From Ferruginibacter sp. (GTDB lineage Bacteria; Bacteroidota; Bacteroidia; Chitinophagales; Chitinophagaceae), in NCBI GenBank assembly GCA_019638575.1, contig JAHBTN010000021.1, forward strand, positions 1 to 62,872: DNA of 62,872 nucleotides, given 5' to 3'. Shown in pieces: positions 26,392 through 35,696 of the stretch. Below the pieces are notes generated by a model, which was not told the DNA's origin, made no database searches, and saw nothing but the letters and a program-made list of their open reading frames with translations. The position numbers and the translations under genes are program-made. Each line of letters begins with the position of its first letter. Positions within the stretch are counted from its first letter, which is position 1.

Positions 26392-27291
26392 ATGATTAGT
26401 AAGTTGTTTCAGATAAAACGCTTTATTGATACCCATCCACTATCGGGGAAGCATAGGATAAAAGCATATACTCGTTTTATTTCATGGCAGCTTCAACAGT
26501 TTTTTTATCGCCGTGAAAAAATAGTGCCGTTCATTGGTACTACTAAATTATCGGTTTCAAAAGGAATGACAGGAGCCACAGGGAATATATATACCGGGCT
26601 TCATGAATTTACAGATATGGGTTTCTTGCTTCATTTTTTAAGGGGTAACGATTTGTTTTTTGATATTGGTGCTAATATAGGCTCCTATACGATATTAGCT
26701 GCAGGGCATGTAGGATCAAGAACAATTGCATTTGAACCTGTATCGGCAACTTTTAATTCGCTTGTAAAGAATATTGAGCTAAACAAGTTAAAAAATATAG
26801 CCACAGCACTAAACATTGGGCTAGGAAAAAATAAATCTGTTCTTCATTTCACAAAAAATTTAGACACTGTTAATCATGTTGTTTATGATTTGTCGAAAGC
26901 AAATACGGGTTCAACAATTGAAGTGCCGGTAGAAAGTGTTGATGAAATGGTTTTACAAAATGGAGTTCCCAATTTAGTTAAGATAGATGTAGAAGGTTTT
27001 GAAACTGAAGTGTTGGCCGGAATGTTACAAACACTGAAACAAGAAAAGTTGAAAGCAATAATAATTGAATTGAACGGCTCCGGCAAAAGGTATGGTTTTG
27101 ATGAAGACTTACTGGATGCTCAATTAAGGGATAATAAATTTATACCTTATACCTATGATCCGTTTAAACGAAACCTGGTACCGGTTCAAAAACATGATAA
27201 CCTTAATACAATTTATATCAGGGATATTAATTTTGTAACAAACAGGCTCATGAATGCTAAAAAGATAAAAGTTTTTTCAGAAGAGTTTTAG
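26392..27291 (+). CDS. FkbM family methyltransferase (copy 3)
   Basis: A SAM-dependent methyltransferase: FFDIGANIGSYTILAA (motif I), TIAFEPVSATFNSL, and the signature NLVKIDVEGFETEVLAGML. At 299 aa it is the longest of the three FkbM-like proteins in the window, with an extended N-terminus (FYRREKIVPFIGTTKLSV) like many capsule-linked members. The stop codon directly abuts the ATG of the next gene. Confidence 0.88.
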   Translation: MISKLFQIKRFIDTHPLSGKHRIKAYTRFISWQLQQFFYRREKIVPFIGTTKLSVSKGMTGATGNIYTGLHEFTDMGFLLHFLRGNDLFFDIGANIGSYTILAAGHVGSRTIAFEPVSATFNSLVKNIELNKLKNIATALNIGLGKNKSVLHFTKNLDTVNHVVYDLSKANTGSTIEVPVESVDEMVLQNGVPNLVKIDVEGFETEVLAGMLQTLKQEKLKAIIIELNGSGKRYGFDEDLLDAQLRDNKFIPYTYDPFKRNLVPVQKHDNLNTIYIRDINFVTNRLMNAKKIKVFSEEF

Positions 27292-28455
27292 ATGAAACGC
27301 CTCGCCATCATTACCACCCATCCCATTCAATACAATGCTCCTTTATTTCAATTGCTGGCAGAGCGAAAAAATATAGCCATCAAAGTTTTTTATACCTGGG
27401 GTGATACCGTATTGAAAAAAAAATACGATCCGGGTTTTCAAAAAAATATTGAATGGGATATTCCTTTACTGGAAGGCTATGATTATGCATTTGTAGAAAA
27501 CAAGGCTGCCAATAAAGGCTCTCATCATTTTAAAGGCATTGATAACCCAACACTCATCGGACAAATTGAAACATGGCAGGCCGATGCATTGCTTATTTAT
27601 GGCTGGAGTTTTAAAAGTCATTTAAAGTTAATGCGATATTTTAAAGGAAAGAAAAGGATATTTTTCCGGGGTGATTCTACCTTATTAGATGAAACAAAAA
27701 AATTCTCAATAAAAAAAATAGCAAGAAAGTTTTTTTTAAAATGGGTTTATAAAAAAGTGGATACGGCAGTATATACCGGAACTGCTAATAAACATTACTA
27801 TTTAAAATTCGGGTTAAAAGAAAATCAACTGCTATTTGCCCCACATGCAATTGAAATCAGCAGGTTCATTCAAAACCCTGTATCAGGTTGGCGTAATAAG
27901 TTAGCGATTCCCGAAACTGCAATTGTTTTTTTATTTGCCGGTAAATTAGAAACAAAAAAAAATCCGGCCTTGTTATTGGATGCATTTATTGAACTGGAAG
28001 TGCCCAACACTTTTTTATTGATTGTTGGCAATGGTATTCTTGAAAATCAGTTAAAACAAAAATGGCAATCGTTACCACAAACATTGCAAAAGCAGATTTT
28101 TTTTATTGATTTTGTAAACCAACAGGCAATGCCGTCTTTATATAATACCTGCGATGTATTTGTGTTGCCATCGCAGGGGCCCGGCGAAACCTGGGGTTTA
28201 TCAGTTAACGAGGCAATGGCCTGCGGAAAGTCAATTTTGGTAAGTGATAAATGTGGTTGTGCGGAGGATTTAGTAATGAATGAAAAAAATGGTTATACCT
28301 TTCAATCGGGTAATAAAGTAGATTTGGAAAATAAGATTTTGTTGATGGCATCTGATAAAAATAAACTGGATGAAATGGGGAAGCAATCGCTTAGTATCAT
28401 TAATGAATGGAATTTTGAAAAAGTGGCTGCAGCAATCGAAGCAGCGGTTAAGTAA
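27292..28455 (+). CDS. Glycosyltransferase family 4
   Basis: A GT-B enzyme: MKRLAIITTHPIQYNAPLFQLLAE at the N-terminus, then FLFAGKLETKKNPALLLDAF (start of the donor domain) and VLPSQGPGETWGLSVNEAMACGKSILVS, the GT4 EX7E region with Glu-Thr-Trp-Gly-Leu and Asn-Glu. At 387 aa it is of normal length. Packed between a methyltransferase and the Wzy-like gene. Confidence 0.88.
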   Translation: MKRLAIITTHPIQYNAPLFQLLAERKNIAIKVFYTWGDTVLKKKYDPGFQKNIEWDIPLLEGYDYAFVENKAANKGSHHFKGIDNPTLIGQIETWQADALLIYGWSFKSHLKLMRYFKGKKRIFFRGDSTLLDETKKFSIKKIARKFFLKWVYKKVDTAVYTGTANKHYYLKFGLKENQLLFAPHAIEISRFIQNPVSGWRNKLAIPETAIVFLFAGKLETKKNPALLLDAFIELEVPNTFLLIVGNGILENQLKQKWQSLPQTLQKQIFFIDFVNQQAMPSLYNTCDVFVLPSQGPGETWGLSVNEAMACGKSILVSDKCGCAEDLVMNEKNGYTFQSGNKVDLENKILLMASDKNKLDEMGKQSLSIINEWNFEKVAAAIEAAVK

Positions 28456-28463
28456 ATTTTAAT

Positions 28464-29846
28464 ATGTACACACTGTTTAAAGTAAATATCAATTGGGGTG
28501 CTTATACAATCTGCGCTATCATGATTTTGCTTTTATTCCCTTCATTAAGCTGGTACTCTTATTTTGCATTACTTATTGCCCTGCACCAGTTTTTTCTGTT
28601 GTTTTTTTCAATGAACTCGGTAATACCCATCCGCTATTTGCTGGGCTCGTTCATGTGCCTCCAAATGTTTATTGGGCCGGTATTAGCGTATAATGGACTG
28701 GATAAATACCAGTATTTCATGTATCAAATGAAAGTGCCTGAAGCTGTGTATTTCAGCTATGCATTACCGGCCGTTATTTTATTTATCCTTGGCCTTCATA
28801 TAAATGCAAAAAAACTTGATGGCGAAGTGCCCGATGTAAAAAAGATTAGTGAATTTACTGCACAGAATTCCAAACTGGCTTATTGGTTAATTGGTATCGG
28901 CTTTGGCGCAAGCCTTGTGGGCGGTTTTTTTGGATCGGAATTAGGCTTTGTTTTTTATTTGATAGGAAGTGCAAAATTCATAGGTGCTTTCCTGTTAATA
29001 CTTGGCGGTACAAGGCTTAAGATAGGTCCTTTGATTATCATTTATGGCTCCATTATACTTTCATCTCTTGGTGCCGGTATGTTTCACGACTTACTAACCT
29101 GGCTGATCATGCTTGGCGCTGTAATATGTATCAAATTAAAACCAAGTGTTTTTTTTAAAATAGTAGCCTTATTTTCATTCATAATTTTAGTAATTATTAT
29201 ACAACAACTAAAAGGCTCTTATCGTATGGCTATTGGTAAAGGCGATAGCGGTAATGTAGAAACATTCACTAATGTATTTGAGGAAACGCAGGGGTCTGGC
29301 GGCGTATTTAATTTAAAAAGTATGGCAGCCAGCAATGTGCGTATTAACCAGGGTTTCATTATCACCAATATTATGTTTACCGTGCCCGATAAAGTGCCTT
29401 ATGCAAATGGCGCCGAGTTAATGCAGTTATTAGAAGCGGCCTTCCTGCCACGTATTATTGCTCCCAATAAATTAAAAGCCGGCGACAGAACCATCTTTAT
29501 GAAGTATAGTGGTATCCGTATAAAACGAAATACTTCAATGGGCTTAAGTTCGCTGGGCGATGCCTATGTTAACTTTGGAACATTTGGCGGCGCTATTTTT
29601 ATGTTCATCCTGGGATTTATTTATAGCGAAGTATTGAATGTGTTTCATAAAAAAAGTAAAAACTTCCCGGTATTAATATTATTCACCACGCTGGTGTTTT
29701 ATTATCCCATCAGGCCCGATTGCGAATTACAAACCATATTGGGGCACCTGGTTAAATCCTGTTTTCTCATTTATATTGTTTTAATTGTTTGGCAAAAAGA
29801 ATTCAGGCTTTGGCCTGCATCCATGTGGAAAAAATCTTTGTCCTGA
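28464..29846 (+). CDS. Wzy-like polysaccharide polymerase (O-antigen polymerase family)
   Basis: A polytopic membrane protein of 460 aa with about eleven hydrophobic segments and a large loop around residues 250-340 (QLKGSYRMAIGKGDSGN and GDRTIFMKYSGIRIKRNTS), the layout of O-antigen/oligosaccharide repeat-unit polymerases. SMGLSSLGDAYVNFGTFGG resembles conserved segments of Bacteroidota Wzy-like proteins. Wzy sequences diverge strongly, so the call rests on topology, context and these segments. It would join repeat units on the outer face of the inner membrane, which is unexpected next to an ABC exporter. Confidence 0.65.
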   Translation: MYTLFKVNINWGAYTICAIMILLLFPSLSWYSYFALLIALHQFFLLFFSMNSVIPIRYLLGSFMCLQMFIGPVLAYNGLDKYQYFMYQMKVPEAVYFSYALPAVILFILGLHINAKKLDGEVPDVKKISEFTAQNSKLAYWLIGIGFGASLVGGFFGSELGFVFYLIGSAKFIGAFLLILGGTRLKIGPLIIIYGSIILSSLGAGMFHDLLTWLIMLGAVICIKLKPSVFFKIVALFSFIILVIIIQQLKGSYRMAIGKGDSGNVETFTNVFEETQGSGGVFNLKSMAASNVRINQGFIITNIMFTVPDKVPYANGAELMQLLEAAFLPRIIAPNKLKAGDRTIFMKYSGIRIKRNTSMGLSSLGDAYVNFGTFGGAIFMFILGFIYSEVLNVFHKKSKNFPVLILFTTLVFYYPIRPDCELQTILGHLVKSCFLIYIVLIVWQKEFRLWPASMWKKSLS

Positions 29847-30955
29847 TACCCTGGTTTAGCCCGGCTTTTAAGGCCGGAGGCCCCATCCGCTCTGTTGAAG
29901 GCATGATAAAGCACTTATCGGGCAACGGTAAAATGTTTTATGTTTTTTGCAGCAACAAAGATGTGGATGCAAAAAATATTGCAGTGCCTGCCAATGAATG
30001 GGTTTGGTTTAGCGATAACTGTAAAGTATGGTACAGTAGTACCGATAACATACTGCCGGTATTAAAAAAAGAAATCAGCCAGCATCAACCGCAACATATT
30101 TTTATCAATGGCTTGTACAACTGGCAGTATAACATTAAGCCAATATTATTTGTAAAAGGCGTAAATAAAATTATTTCGGTAAGGGGTATGTTGCATCCCG
30201 GCGCCTTATCGCAAAAAACAATTAAAAAAAGATTTTTCCTGCAACTGTTAAAAATTACAGGCTGGCAACATAAAAATACTTTTCATGTTACCGATGAACA
30301 GGAAAAAATATTTACACAAAAAGAACTGGGCCCTGCAGCAAAAATTTTTGTGGCAGGTAATTTTCCAAACCTGTTTACAAATACCAATGTTCCCAACAAA
30401 AAACCGGGAGATTTAAAATTAGTTTCAATTGGTTTAATTAGCCCTATGAAAAATTATTTACCCGTGCTGCATGCATTGGAAATTGTTGGGCGGCAACAGC
30501 CGGGCAGTATCATTGAATACAACATTTACGGCGCTGTTAAAGATGAAATATATTGGCAACAATGCCTCGCTGTTATTAACACGTTGCCTGCAAATGTAAA
30601 AGTGCAATGGCATGGCGCTATTGCCACATCGGGTATTGAACAGGCATTATCGCAAAGCCATGTTTTTATCCTGCCAAGTAAGAGCGAAAACTTTGGGCAT
30701 TCCATTATTGAAGCATTAAGCGCCGGCCGGCCGGTGATAACAAGCAATGGTACACCGTGGAATAATCTTGAGCCATCAATGGCAGGTATCAATACACAGG
30801 TTGATGAACTAACTTTATCCAATGCAATCAACCTGTTTGTACAAATGCAGCATGATGCTTTGCAGCAATGGAGCAATGGCGCTGCTAAATATGCAAGCCG
30901 GGCAATTGATACCAATATGTTAAAAGAGCAATACCGGTTAATGTTTACCATTTAA
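29825..30955 (+). CDS. Glycosyltransferase family 4
   Basis: A GT-B enzyme: VEKIFVLIPWFSPAFKAGG at the N-terminus, VISVRGMLHPGAL (acceptor domain), LVSIGLISPMKNYLPVLHAL, and FILPSKSENFGHSIIEALSAGRPVITS with the EX7E motif. GTG at 29825 is chosen because the conserved N-terminus starts there and the overlap with the polymerase gene is 22 nt; the longest frame starts at TTG 29789. From this start it has 376 residues. Confidence 0.85.
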   Translation: MEKIFVLIPWFSPAFKAGGPIRSVEGMIKHLSGNGKMFYVFCSNKDVDAKNIAVPANEWVWFSDNCKVWYSSTDNILPVLKKEISQHQPQHIFINGLYNWQYNIKPILFVKGVNKIISVRGMLHPGALSQKTIKKRFFLQLLKITGWQHKNTFHVTDEQEKIFTQKELGPAAKIFVAGNFPNLFTNTNVPNKKPGDLKLVSIGLISPMKNYLPVLHALEIVGRQQPGSIIEYNIYGAVKDEIYWQQCLAVINTLPANVKVQWHGAIATSGIEQALSQSHVFILPSKSENFGHSIIEALSAGRPVITSNGTPWNNLEPSMAGINTQVDELTLSNAINLFVQMQHDALQQWSNGAAKYASRAIDTNMLKEQYRLMFTI

Positions 30956-30965
30956 TTTAAGCGCC

Positions 30966-31511
30966 ATCAAATTTTTAAAACATCCGTTATTTATTTACCT
31001 GCTTAAGTTCTTTGCAATTTTTTGTATTGCATATTTTGGAACCATAGCGGTAGAAGGCTTGTCGGCGCCGGGCAACCATTATTCTCCTTTTGTGCACCAT
31101 TACCTTGATTATCCTTCGGCGCTGCGGCAAAGTTTGTTAAAAGGCGCCTCATTTTTCTTGGGGCTTTTAGGTTACAACACGGTCATCACAGATGCTTACC
31201 ACCTGCAAATGGTTAATGGCAGTTGGGTAAAGCTGGTGTATGCATGCCTTGGTGTAGGCGTGATGTGCTTTTGGCTGGCTTTTGTACTTGCAAATAAAGG
31301 AAAGTTTGTAAAAAAAATTACCTGGCTGTTGATTGGCTTGATAAGTATTTGGCTGGTAAATGTGTTGCGTATTATGCTGGTGCTGCTGGCAAATAACAAT
31401 CATACAAAAATGCCGCTTGGTTTAGATAACCATACATTTTTTAACATACTAGCTTACGGCGCTGTTTTTATATTAATGTTTTTATACGACAGGAGTTTTA
31501 ATAAAAAATGA
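30966..31511 (+). CDS. Exosortase/archaeosortase family protein, non-canonical start
   Basis: A multipass membrane transpeptidase-like protein that in known systems processes PEP-CTERM-type C-terminal signals. The expected triad is present: Cys in VYACLGVG, Arg in NVLRIMLV and His in LDNHTFFN (residues 94, 135 and 156 from this start). Standard starts give only TTG at 31059 (150 aa), which removes the first helix. The frame is open back to 30942 and encodes a family-like segment KFLKHPLFIYLLKFF, so an ATC start at 30966 (181 aa), another rare start or a base error is likely. No PEP-CTERM-like substrate is visible in the window. Confidence 0.72.
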   Translation: MKFLKHPLFIYLLKFFAIFCIAYFGTIAVEGLSAPGNHYSPFVHHYLDYPSALRQSLLKGASFFLGLLGYNTVITDAYHLQMVNGSWVKLVYACLGVGVMCFWLAFVLANKGKFVKKITWLLIGLISIWLVNVLRIMLVLLANNNHTKMPLGLDNHTFFNILAYGAVFILMFLYDRSFNKK

Positions 31512-31576
31512 TGAAGCTAAAATGCTGTTCACATTCAAATTTTTACCTGTTGCAAAATATTTGAATTAATAAAGAA

Positions 31577-33313
31577 ATGATTATAGTTGGAATTAATGCA
31601 TACCATGCAGATGCATCTGCAGCCATTTTTGTAGATGGTAAAATGCTGGCTGCAATTGAAGAAGAACGGTTCAGGCGAAAAAAACACTGGGCCGGTTTCC
31701 CCGATTTAGCTATTCAGTTTTGTTTGCAGGAAGCAGGCATCGGGTTTAATGATGTAGATCACTGGGCTATTGGCCGGGATCCCCGTGCAAAATTTTTTAA
31801 AAAAATTTTATACCTGTTAAAAAATCCCGGCGGTAGTATAGCGGTTATAACCGACAGGTTTAAAAACAGCCGCAAAGCGGCAAGCATACAGGATGAACTG
31901 GCAAGGCTTTCCGGAATGCCTGCAAAAAACTTTACCGGTAAAATACATAATATAGAACACCACCGCAGCCATATTGCATCTGCATTTTTTGCATCACCTT
32001 TTGAAGAAGCTGCCTGCCTTTCTATTGATGGCTCCGGCGATTTTAGTACCACCATGACGGGCATTGGCAAGGATAATGAAATTAAAATTCTACAATCTGT
32101 CAACTTTCCACATTCCATCGGCATATTTTATACCGCTTTCACACAATTGCTGGGTTTTCCGTATTATGGCGATGAATACAAAGTGATGGGCATGGCGCCT
32201 TACGGGCAACCAAAATACCTGCATTTACTTGAAGATGTGGTTACGCTTACCAATGATGGATTGTTTAAACTGAACTTACAATATTTCAGAACAGGTACTT
32301 CGGGTATCATCAGTTACGATGATAACCATACTCCCGTTGTGGCAAATCTTTACTCAAAAAAAATGATTGAAGTTTTTGGTGCAGCACGTAAAAAAGATGA
32401 ACTGCTTACGCAATACCACAAAGACCTGGCTGCATCGGTACAGCGCTTTACCGAAAAAATAATTTTTCATATCCTCAATCATCTTCAACAACAAACAGGC
32501 TTAACCAATATTTGTATTGCAGGTGGTGTGGCACAAAACAGTGTAGCCAACGGAAAAATTTTAAGCAACACATCGTTTAAAAAAATGTACATTCCTTCTG
32601 CTGGCCACGATGCCGGTATTTCAATGGGTGCGGCATTATACACACAGCAGCAGGTTTTGCAATATCCCCGGCAGCCGGCAATTATGAATGCTTATACAGG
32701 CAGCCGTTTTAGTAATGACGAAATAAAAAAACTGCTAAAAGGTAAAGAAGTAACCTTTACCGAAATGGCCGATGAAGATTTATACAATCATGTAACCGCT
32801 TGTTTAATTAATGGTGGGGTAGTGGGCTGGTTTACCGGCCGTGCCGAATTTGGCCCACGGGCATTGGGTGGCCGCTCCATCATTGCCGACCCCCGCCGTG
32901 TCGATGCAAAAGAAATACTGAACCTTAAAGTGAAAAGGCGTGAAAGTTTCAGGCCCTTCGCCCCGTCAATATTAAAAGAATATGTACCCGAATTTTTTGA
33001 ATTGGTTGATGATGTGCCTTTCATGGAAAAAGTTTTCCCCATAAAAAAAGAAAAACAGGCATTAATTCCGGCTGTAACACATGTAGATGGAACAGGCAGG
33101 CTGCAAACAGTTGATAAGGAAATATCAGCAAGATATTATGCGTTAATTGATTGTTTTAGAAGAAAAACCGGCATTCCAATACTGCTTAACACATCATTTA
33201 ATGAAAACGAGCCAATTGTTAACAGCCCAATAGAGGCTTTAGAGTGTTTTGAAAGAACAAATATGGATATGTTAGTGTTAGAGAATATTGTAATACAACG
33301 TTCGGGCAGTTAA
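31577..33313 (+). CDS. Carbamoyltransferase, NodU/CmcH/TobZ family
   Basis: It transfers a carbamoyl group from carbamoyl phosphate, via carbamoyl-AMP in studied homologues, to a sugar or antibiotic hydroxyl. The N-terminal Kae1-like domain starts IIVGINAYHADASAAI and has the metal-binding EHHRSHIASA (His128, His129, His132). NICIAGGVAQNSVANGK and the C-terminal YrdC-like part with GRAEFGPRALGGRSIIADPR and LLNTSFNENEPIV are diagnostic. At 578 aa it is full length. In this locus it probably decorates the exopolysaccharide. Confidence 0.92.
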   Translation: MIIVGINAYHADASAAIFVDGKMLAAIEEERFRRKKHWAGFPDLAIQFCLQEAGIGFNDVDHWAIGRDPRAKFFKKILYLLKNPGGSIAVITDRFKNSRKAASIQDELARLSGMPAKNFTGKIHNIEHHRSHIASAFFASPFEEAACLSIDGSGDFSTTMTGIGKDNEIKILQSVNFPHSIGIFYTAFTQLLGFPYYGDEYKVMGMAPYGQPKYLHLLEDVVTLTNDGLFKLNLQYFRTGTSGIISYDDNHTPVVANLYSKKMIEVFGAARKKDELLTQYHKDLAASVQRFTEKIIFHILNHLQQQTGLTNICIAGGVAQNSVANGKILSNTSFKKMYIPSAGHDAGISMGAALYTQQQVLQYPRQPAIMNAYTGSRFSNDEIKKLLKGKEVTFTEMADEDLYNHVTACLINGGVVGWFTGRAEFGPRALGGRSIIADPRRVDAKEILNLKVKRRESFRPFAPSILKEYVPEFFELVDDVPFMEKVFPIKKEKQALIPAVTHVDGTGRLQTVDKEISARYYALIDCFRRKTGIPILLNTSFNENEPIVNSPIEALECFERTNMDMLVLENIVIQRSGS

Positions 33314-33480
33314 TAAAAAAAGTATATCTTAGCAGCATCTTTTTATGCTCACCTTAATAAAATCCATTTAAGATCACAAAAACCGGCTGCTTGTGTATAT
33401 AAAATAAATAAACTGTTAGTATAATTGAATAATAAAATAACTACAGCGCTAATTTAAAATAGAAAAGTACCTTATAACTT

Positions 33481-34320
33481 ATGAAAGTATCAATCATAAC
33501 AGCCACATATAATTCTGCTAATTTTTTAGAAGAGGCAATACTCTCTGTTATGAAGCAAGAGCATCATGATATTGAACATATAATCATTGATGGCGGTTCT
33601 ACCGATGGTACACTGGCCATTATCGAAAAATACAAAGATCATATTGCCTACTGGAAATCGGAACCCGACAGGGGCATGTATGATGCCATCAATAAAGGAA
33701 TGCGTGTAGCCACCGGCGATATTATTGGAACCTTAAACAGCGATGACCTGCTTGCCGATAATAAAGTTATCAGTGATATTGTAAATGCATTTAAGCAATA
33801 TAAAACAGATACTATTTATGGCGACCTGGTGTATGTAAAGCCCGAAGATATGTTGAACATTGTAAGGGTATGGAAAGGCTTACCTTATAAACGCAGTCGC
33901 TATAATTTTGGATGGATGCCTGCACATCCTACATTTTATTTTAAGCGTAACCTGCTTAATTCTTATGGCTATTACGAAAATCATTATTATACTGCTGCCG
34001 ATTACGAGTTTATGGCACGCTATCTTTTTCACCACAGGGCAAGCGCTTATTATTTGCCACGCCTGGTTGTAAAAATGCGCTCGGGTGGTATGAGCAATGG
34101 AAATATTTTCAGGCGCTTAAGAGCCAACCGCAGGGATTATTTAGCCATGAAAAAAAATAATATCCCTTTTGCTTTTATTGTATCGGTAATGAAACCTTTC
34201 AGGAAAATATTACAGTACAAAAAAGTTGGCGCCATGAAGATGCTGAAACCGCAGCAATTACAGCACGAACCCGAAATTCCGCAAATCATCCTTACAAGGG
34301 AAACAGTTAAAGCTTCCTGA
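33481..34320 (+). CDS. Glycosyltransferase family 2 (WcaA-like)
   Basis: A GT-A enzyme: KVSIITATYNSANFLEEAILSV, IDGGSTDGT, DRGMYDAINKG and LNSDDLL. HPTFYFKRNLL and AADYEFMARY match the PGL/WcaA-type GT2 group also seen at 14619. The stop overlaps the start of the phosphatase gene by 1 nt (TGATG). The 166-nt gap upstream is AT-rich with only a weak 5-bp hairpin (33334-33349). Confidence 0.88.
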   Translation: MKVSIITATYNSANFLEEAILSVMKQEHHDIEHIIIDGGSTDGTLAIIEKYKDHIAYWKSEPDRGMYDAINKGMRVATGDIIGTLNSDDLLADNKVISDIVNAFKQYKTDTIYGDLVYVKPEDMLNIVRVWKGLPYKRSRYNFGWMPAHPTFYFKRNLLNSYGYYENHYYTAADYEFMARYLFHHRASAYYLPRLVVKMRSGGMSNGNIFRRLRANRRDYLAMKKNNIPFAFIVSVMKPFRKILQYKKVGAMKMLKPQQLQHEPEIPQIILTRETVKAS

Positions 34321-35063
34321 TGTTTAGTTTTTTTAATAAAAAAAACACTTCATTTCCTGCAGGCCAGTTTCAATTTGATACCGATATACATTCTCATATT
34401 TTGCCCGGTATTGATGATGGCTCGCCCAACCTGGAAACATCCCTGCAACTTATCAGTGGGTTGTATGCACTTGGCATAAGAAAATGTGTGGCCACACCGC
34501 ATATCATTGGCGATTTATACAGGAATGATGCCAATAGTATTGGCGCAGCGCTTGAAGAAACAATTGAAGGTTGCTTACAGGCCGGCATAGATATGAAAAT
34601 TACAGCCGCTGCCGAATATATGCTGGATGATTATTTTATGCAATTGCTGCGGCAGAAAAAACCTTTATTGTGTTTACACAAAAATATTTTGTTAACCGAA
34701 TTTCCCTTTACCGTACAACCCGATAATATAGAAGATTTAGCATTTAACATGCTTACAGAAGGCTACAAACCTGTACTGGCCCACCCCGAACGGTATTTTT
34801 ATTTTCACCGTAATTTTAATTTTTATAACCGCCTTAAAGACCTTGGTTTTATTTTACAGGTAAATCTTTTATCGTTAACTGGTTATTATGGCGATGCTGT
34901 AAAAAAAGCCGCCATTCACTTGTTTAAAAATGATATGGTATCACTAGTTGGCACCGACCTTCACCACCACAAACACCTGGCCGCCCTGGCCAATTCAAGC
35001 AGTCAGCGTATTTTCAGCAAATATCTTTCGCATAAAGATTGGAACCGGCTTGATGAATTGTAA
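34320..35063 (+). CDS. CpsB/YwqE-type PHP tyrosine-protein phosphatase
   Basis: A metal-dependent phosphatase of the PHP fold that removes phosphate from BY-kinases. DIHSHILPGIDDG (His24, His26, Asp32), CVATPHII, LAHPERYFYF and VGTDLHHH carry the expected metal ligands. The likely substrate is the tyrosine tail of the Wzc-like kinase at 1304, at the other end of the locus. At 247 aa it is of normal length. It is the last gene of the polysaccharide locus. Confidence 0.9.
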   Translation: MFSFFNKKNTSFPAGQFQFDTDIHSHILPGIDDGSPNLETSLQLISGLYALGIRKCVATPHIIGDLYRNDANSIGAALEETIEGCLQAGIDMKITAAAEYMLDDYFMQLLRQKKPLLCLHKNILLTEFPFTVQPDNIEDLAFNMLTEGYKPVLAHPERYFYFHRNFNFYNRLKDLGFILQVNLLSLTGYYGDAVKKAAIHLFKNDMVSLVGTDLHHHKHLAALANSSSQRIFSKYLSHKDWNRLDEL

Positions 35064-35152
35064 TCACATCTTTTCTTTCCCTTTTATTTTTCTTCTTCTT
35101 TAATGAATGTTTCAATTAAATGCAAATCTTATTAACATAGTAAAAGACATTA

Positions 35153-35182
35153 TTGTCCGCTACTAAAATTTTATTATCTTTG
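35153..35182 (+). promoter_or_regulatory. Bacteroidota promoter of the Rrf2 regulator gene, with dyad
   Basis: TTG at 35153-35155 and TATCTTTG at 35175-35182 are separated by exactly 19 nt, the Bacteroidota sigma-A arrangement. Transcription should begin near 35188, about 25 nt before the start codon. A short dyad, GACA-TTAT-TGTC (35146-35157), overlaps the -33 region and could be an operator, perhaps for the Rrf2 protein itself. Confidence 0.75.
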
Positions 35183-35213
35183 CAGCCTACACAGAAACTC
35201 AACTACAAACTGC

Positions 35214-35648
35214 ATGTTTTCTAAGGCCTGCAAATACGGGATTCGGTCGGTTATTTATATCACCAAACAATCGCAATTGGGCAGGAAAGTAGGGCTCAAA
35301 GAAATTGCCAAAGCAGTAGATTCACCAGAAGCATTTACAGCAAAAATTTTACAGAAGTTATGCCGCAGTAAGATTATTAAGTCTGAAAAAGGCCCAACAG
35401 GCGGCTTTTTTATTGATGAAGATAAACTGCACAGCGTTTGTTTAAGCCATGTTGTATCAACAATTGATGGCGATACGGTATATAATGATTGCGGGCTGGG
35501 AATGAAGAGTTGCAATCCCAAAAAACCTTGCCCGGTACACAACCAGTTTATGGTTATCAGGAATAATTTAAAAACAATGTTAGAAACTACTACTATGCAT
35601 TCGCTTGCTTCGGGTGTAAAATCGGGTTTAACATTTTTAAAAAGGTAA
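35214..35648 (+). CDS. Rrf2 family Fe-S transcriptional regulator
   Basis: A winged-helix repressor or activator of the IscR/NsrR/RsrR superfamily. The helix-turn-helix lies at about 26-50 (VGLKEIAKAVDSPEAFTAKILQKL), followed by the wing KSEKGPTGGF. Cys93, Cys100 and Cys106 (CX6CX5C) are positioned like the cluster ligands of IscR and NsrR, so it likely senses NO, O2 or Fe-S status. It has its own promoter and precedes the oxidase/NO-related genes by 48 nt, making it their probable regulator. Whether it is an NsrR-type NO sensor is inference. Confidence 0.88.
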   Translation: MFSKACKYGIRSVIYITKQSQLGRKVGLKEIAKAVDSPEAFTAKILQKLCRSKIIKSEKGPTGGFFIDEDKLHSVCLSHVVSTIDGDTVYNDCGLGMKSCNPKKPCPVHNQFMVIRNNLKTMLETTTMHSLASGVKSGLTFLKR

Positions 35649-35696
35649 AAAATATTTAAGTAAAGGATAAAAATTTTAATACATAAAAAAGAATTC

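Noticed and set aside
33334-33349. Terminator after the carbamoyltransferase gene
   Set aside because: The stem has only 5 bp and the T-run is in the loop rather than after it.
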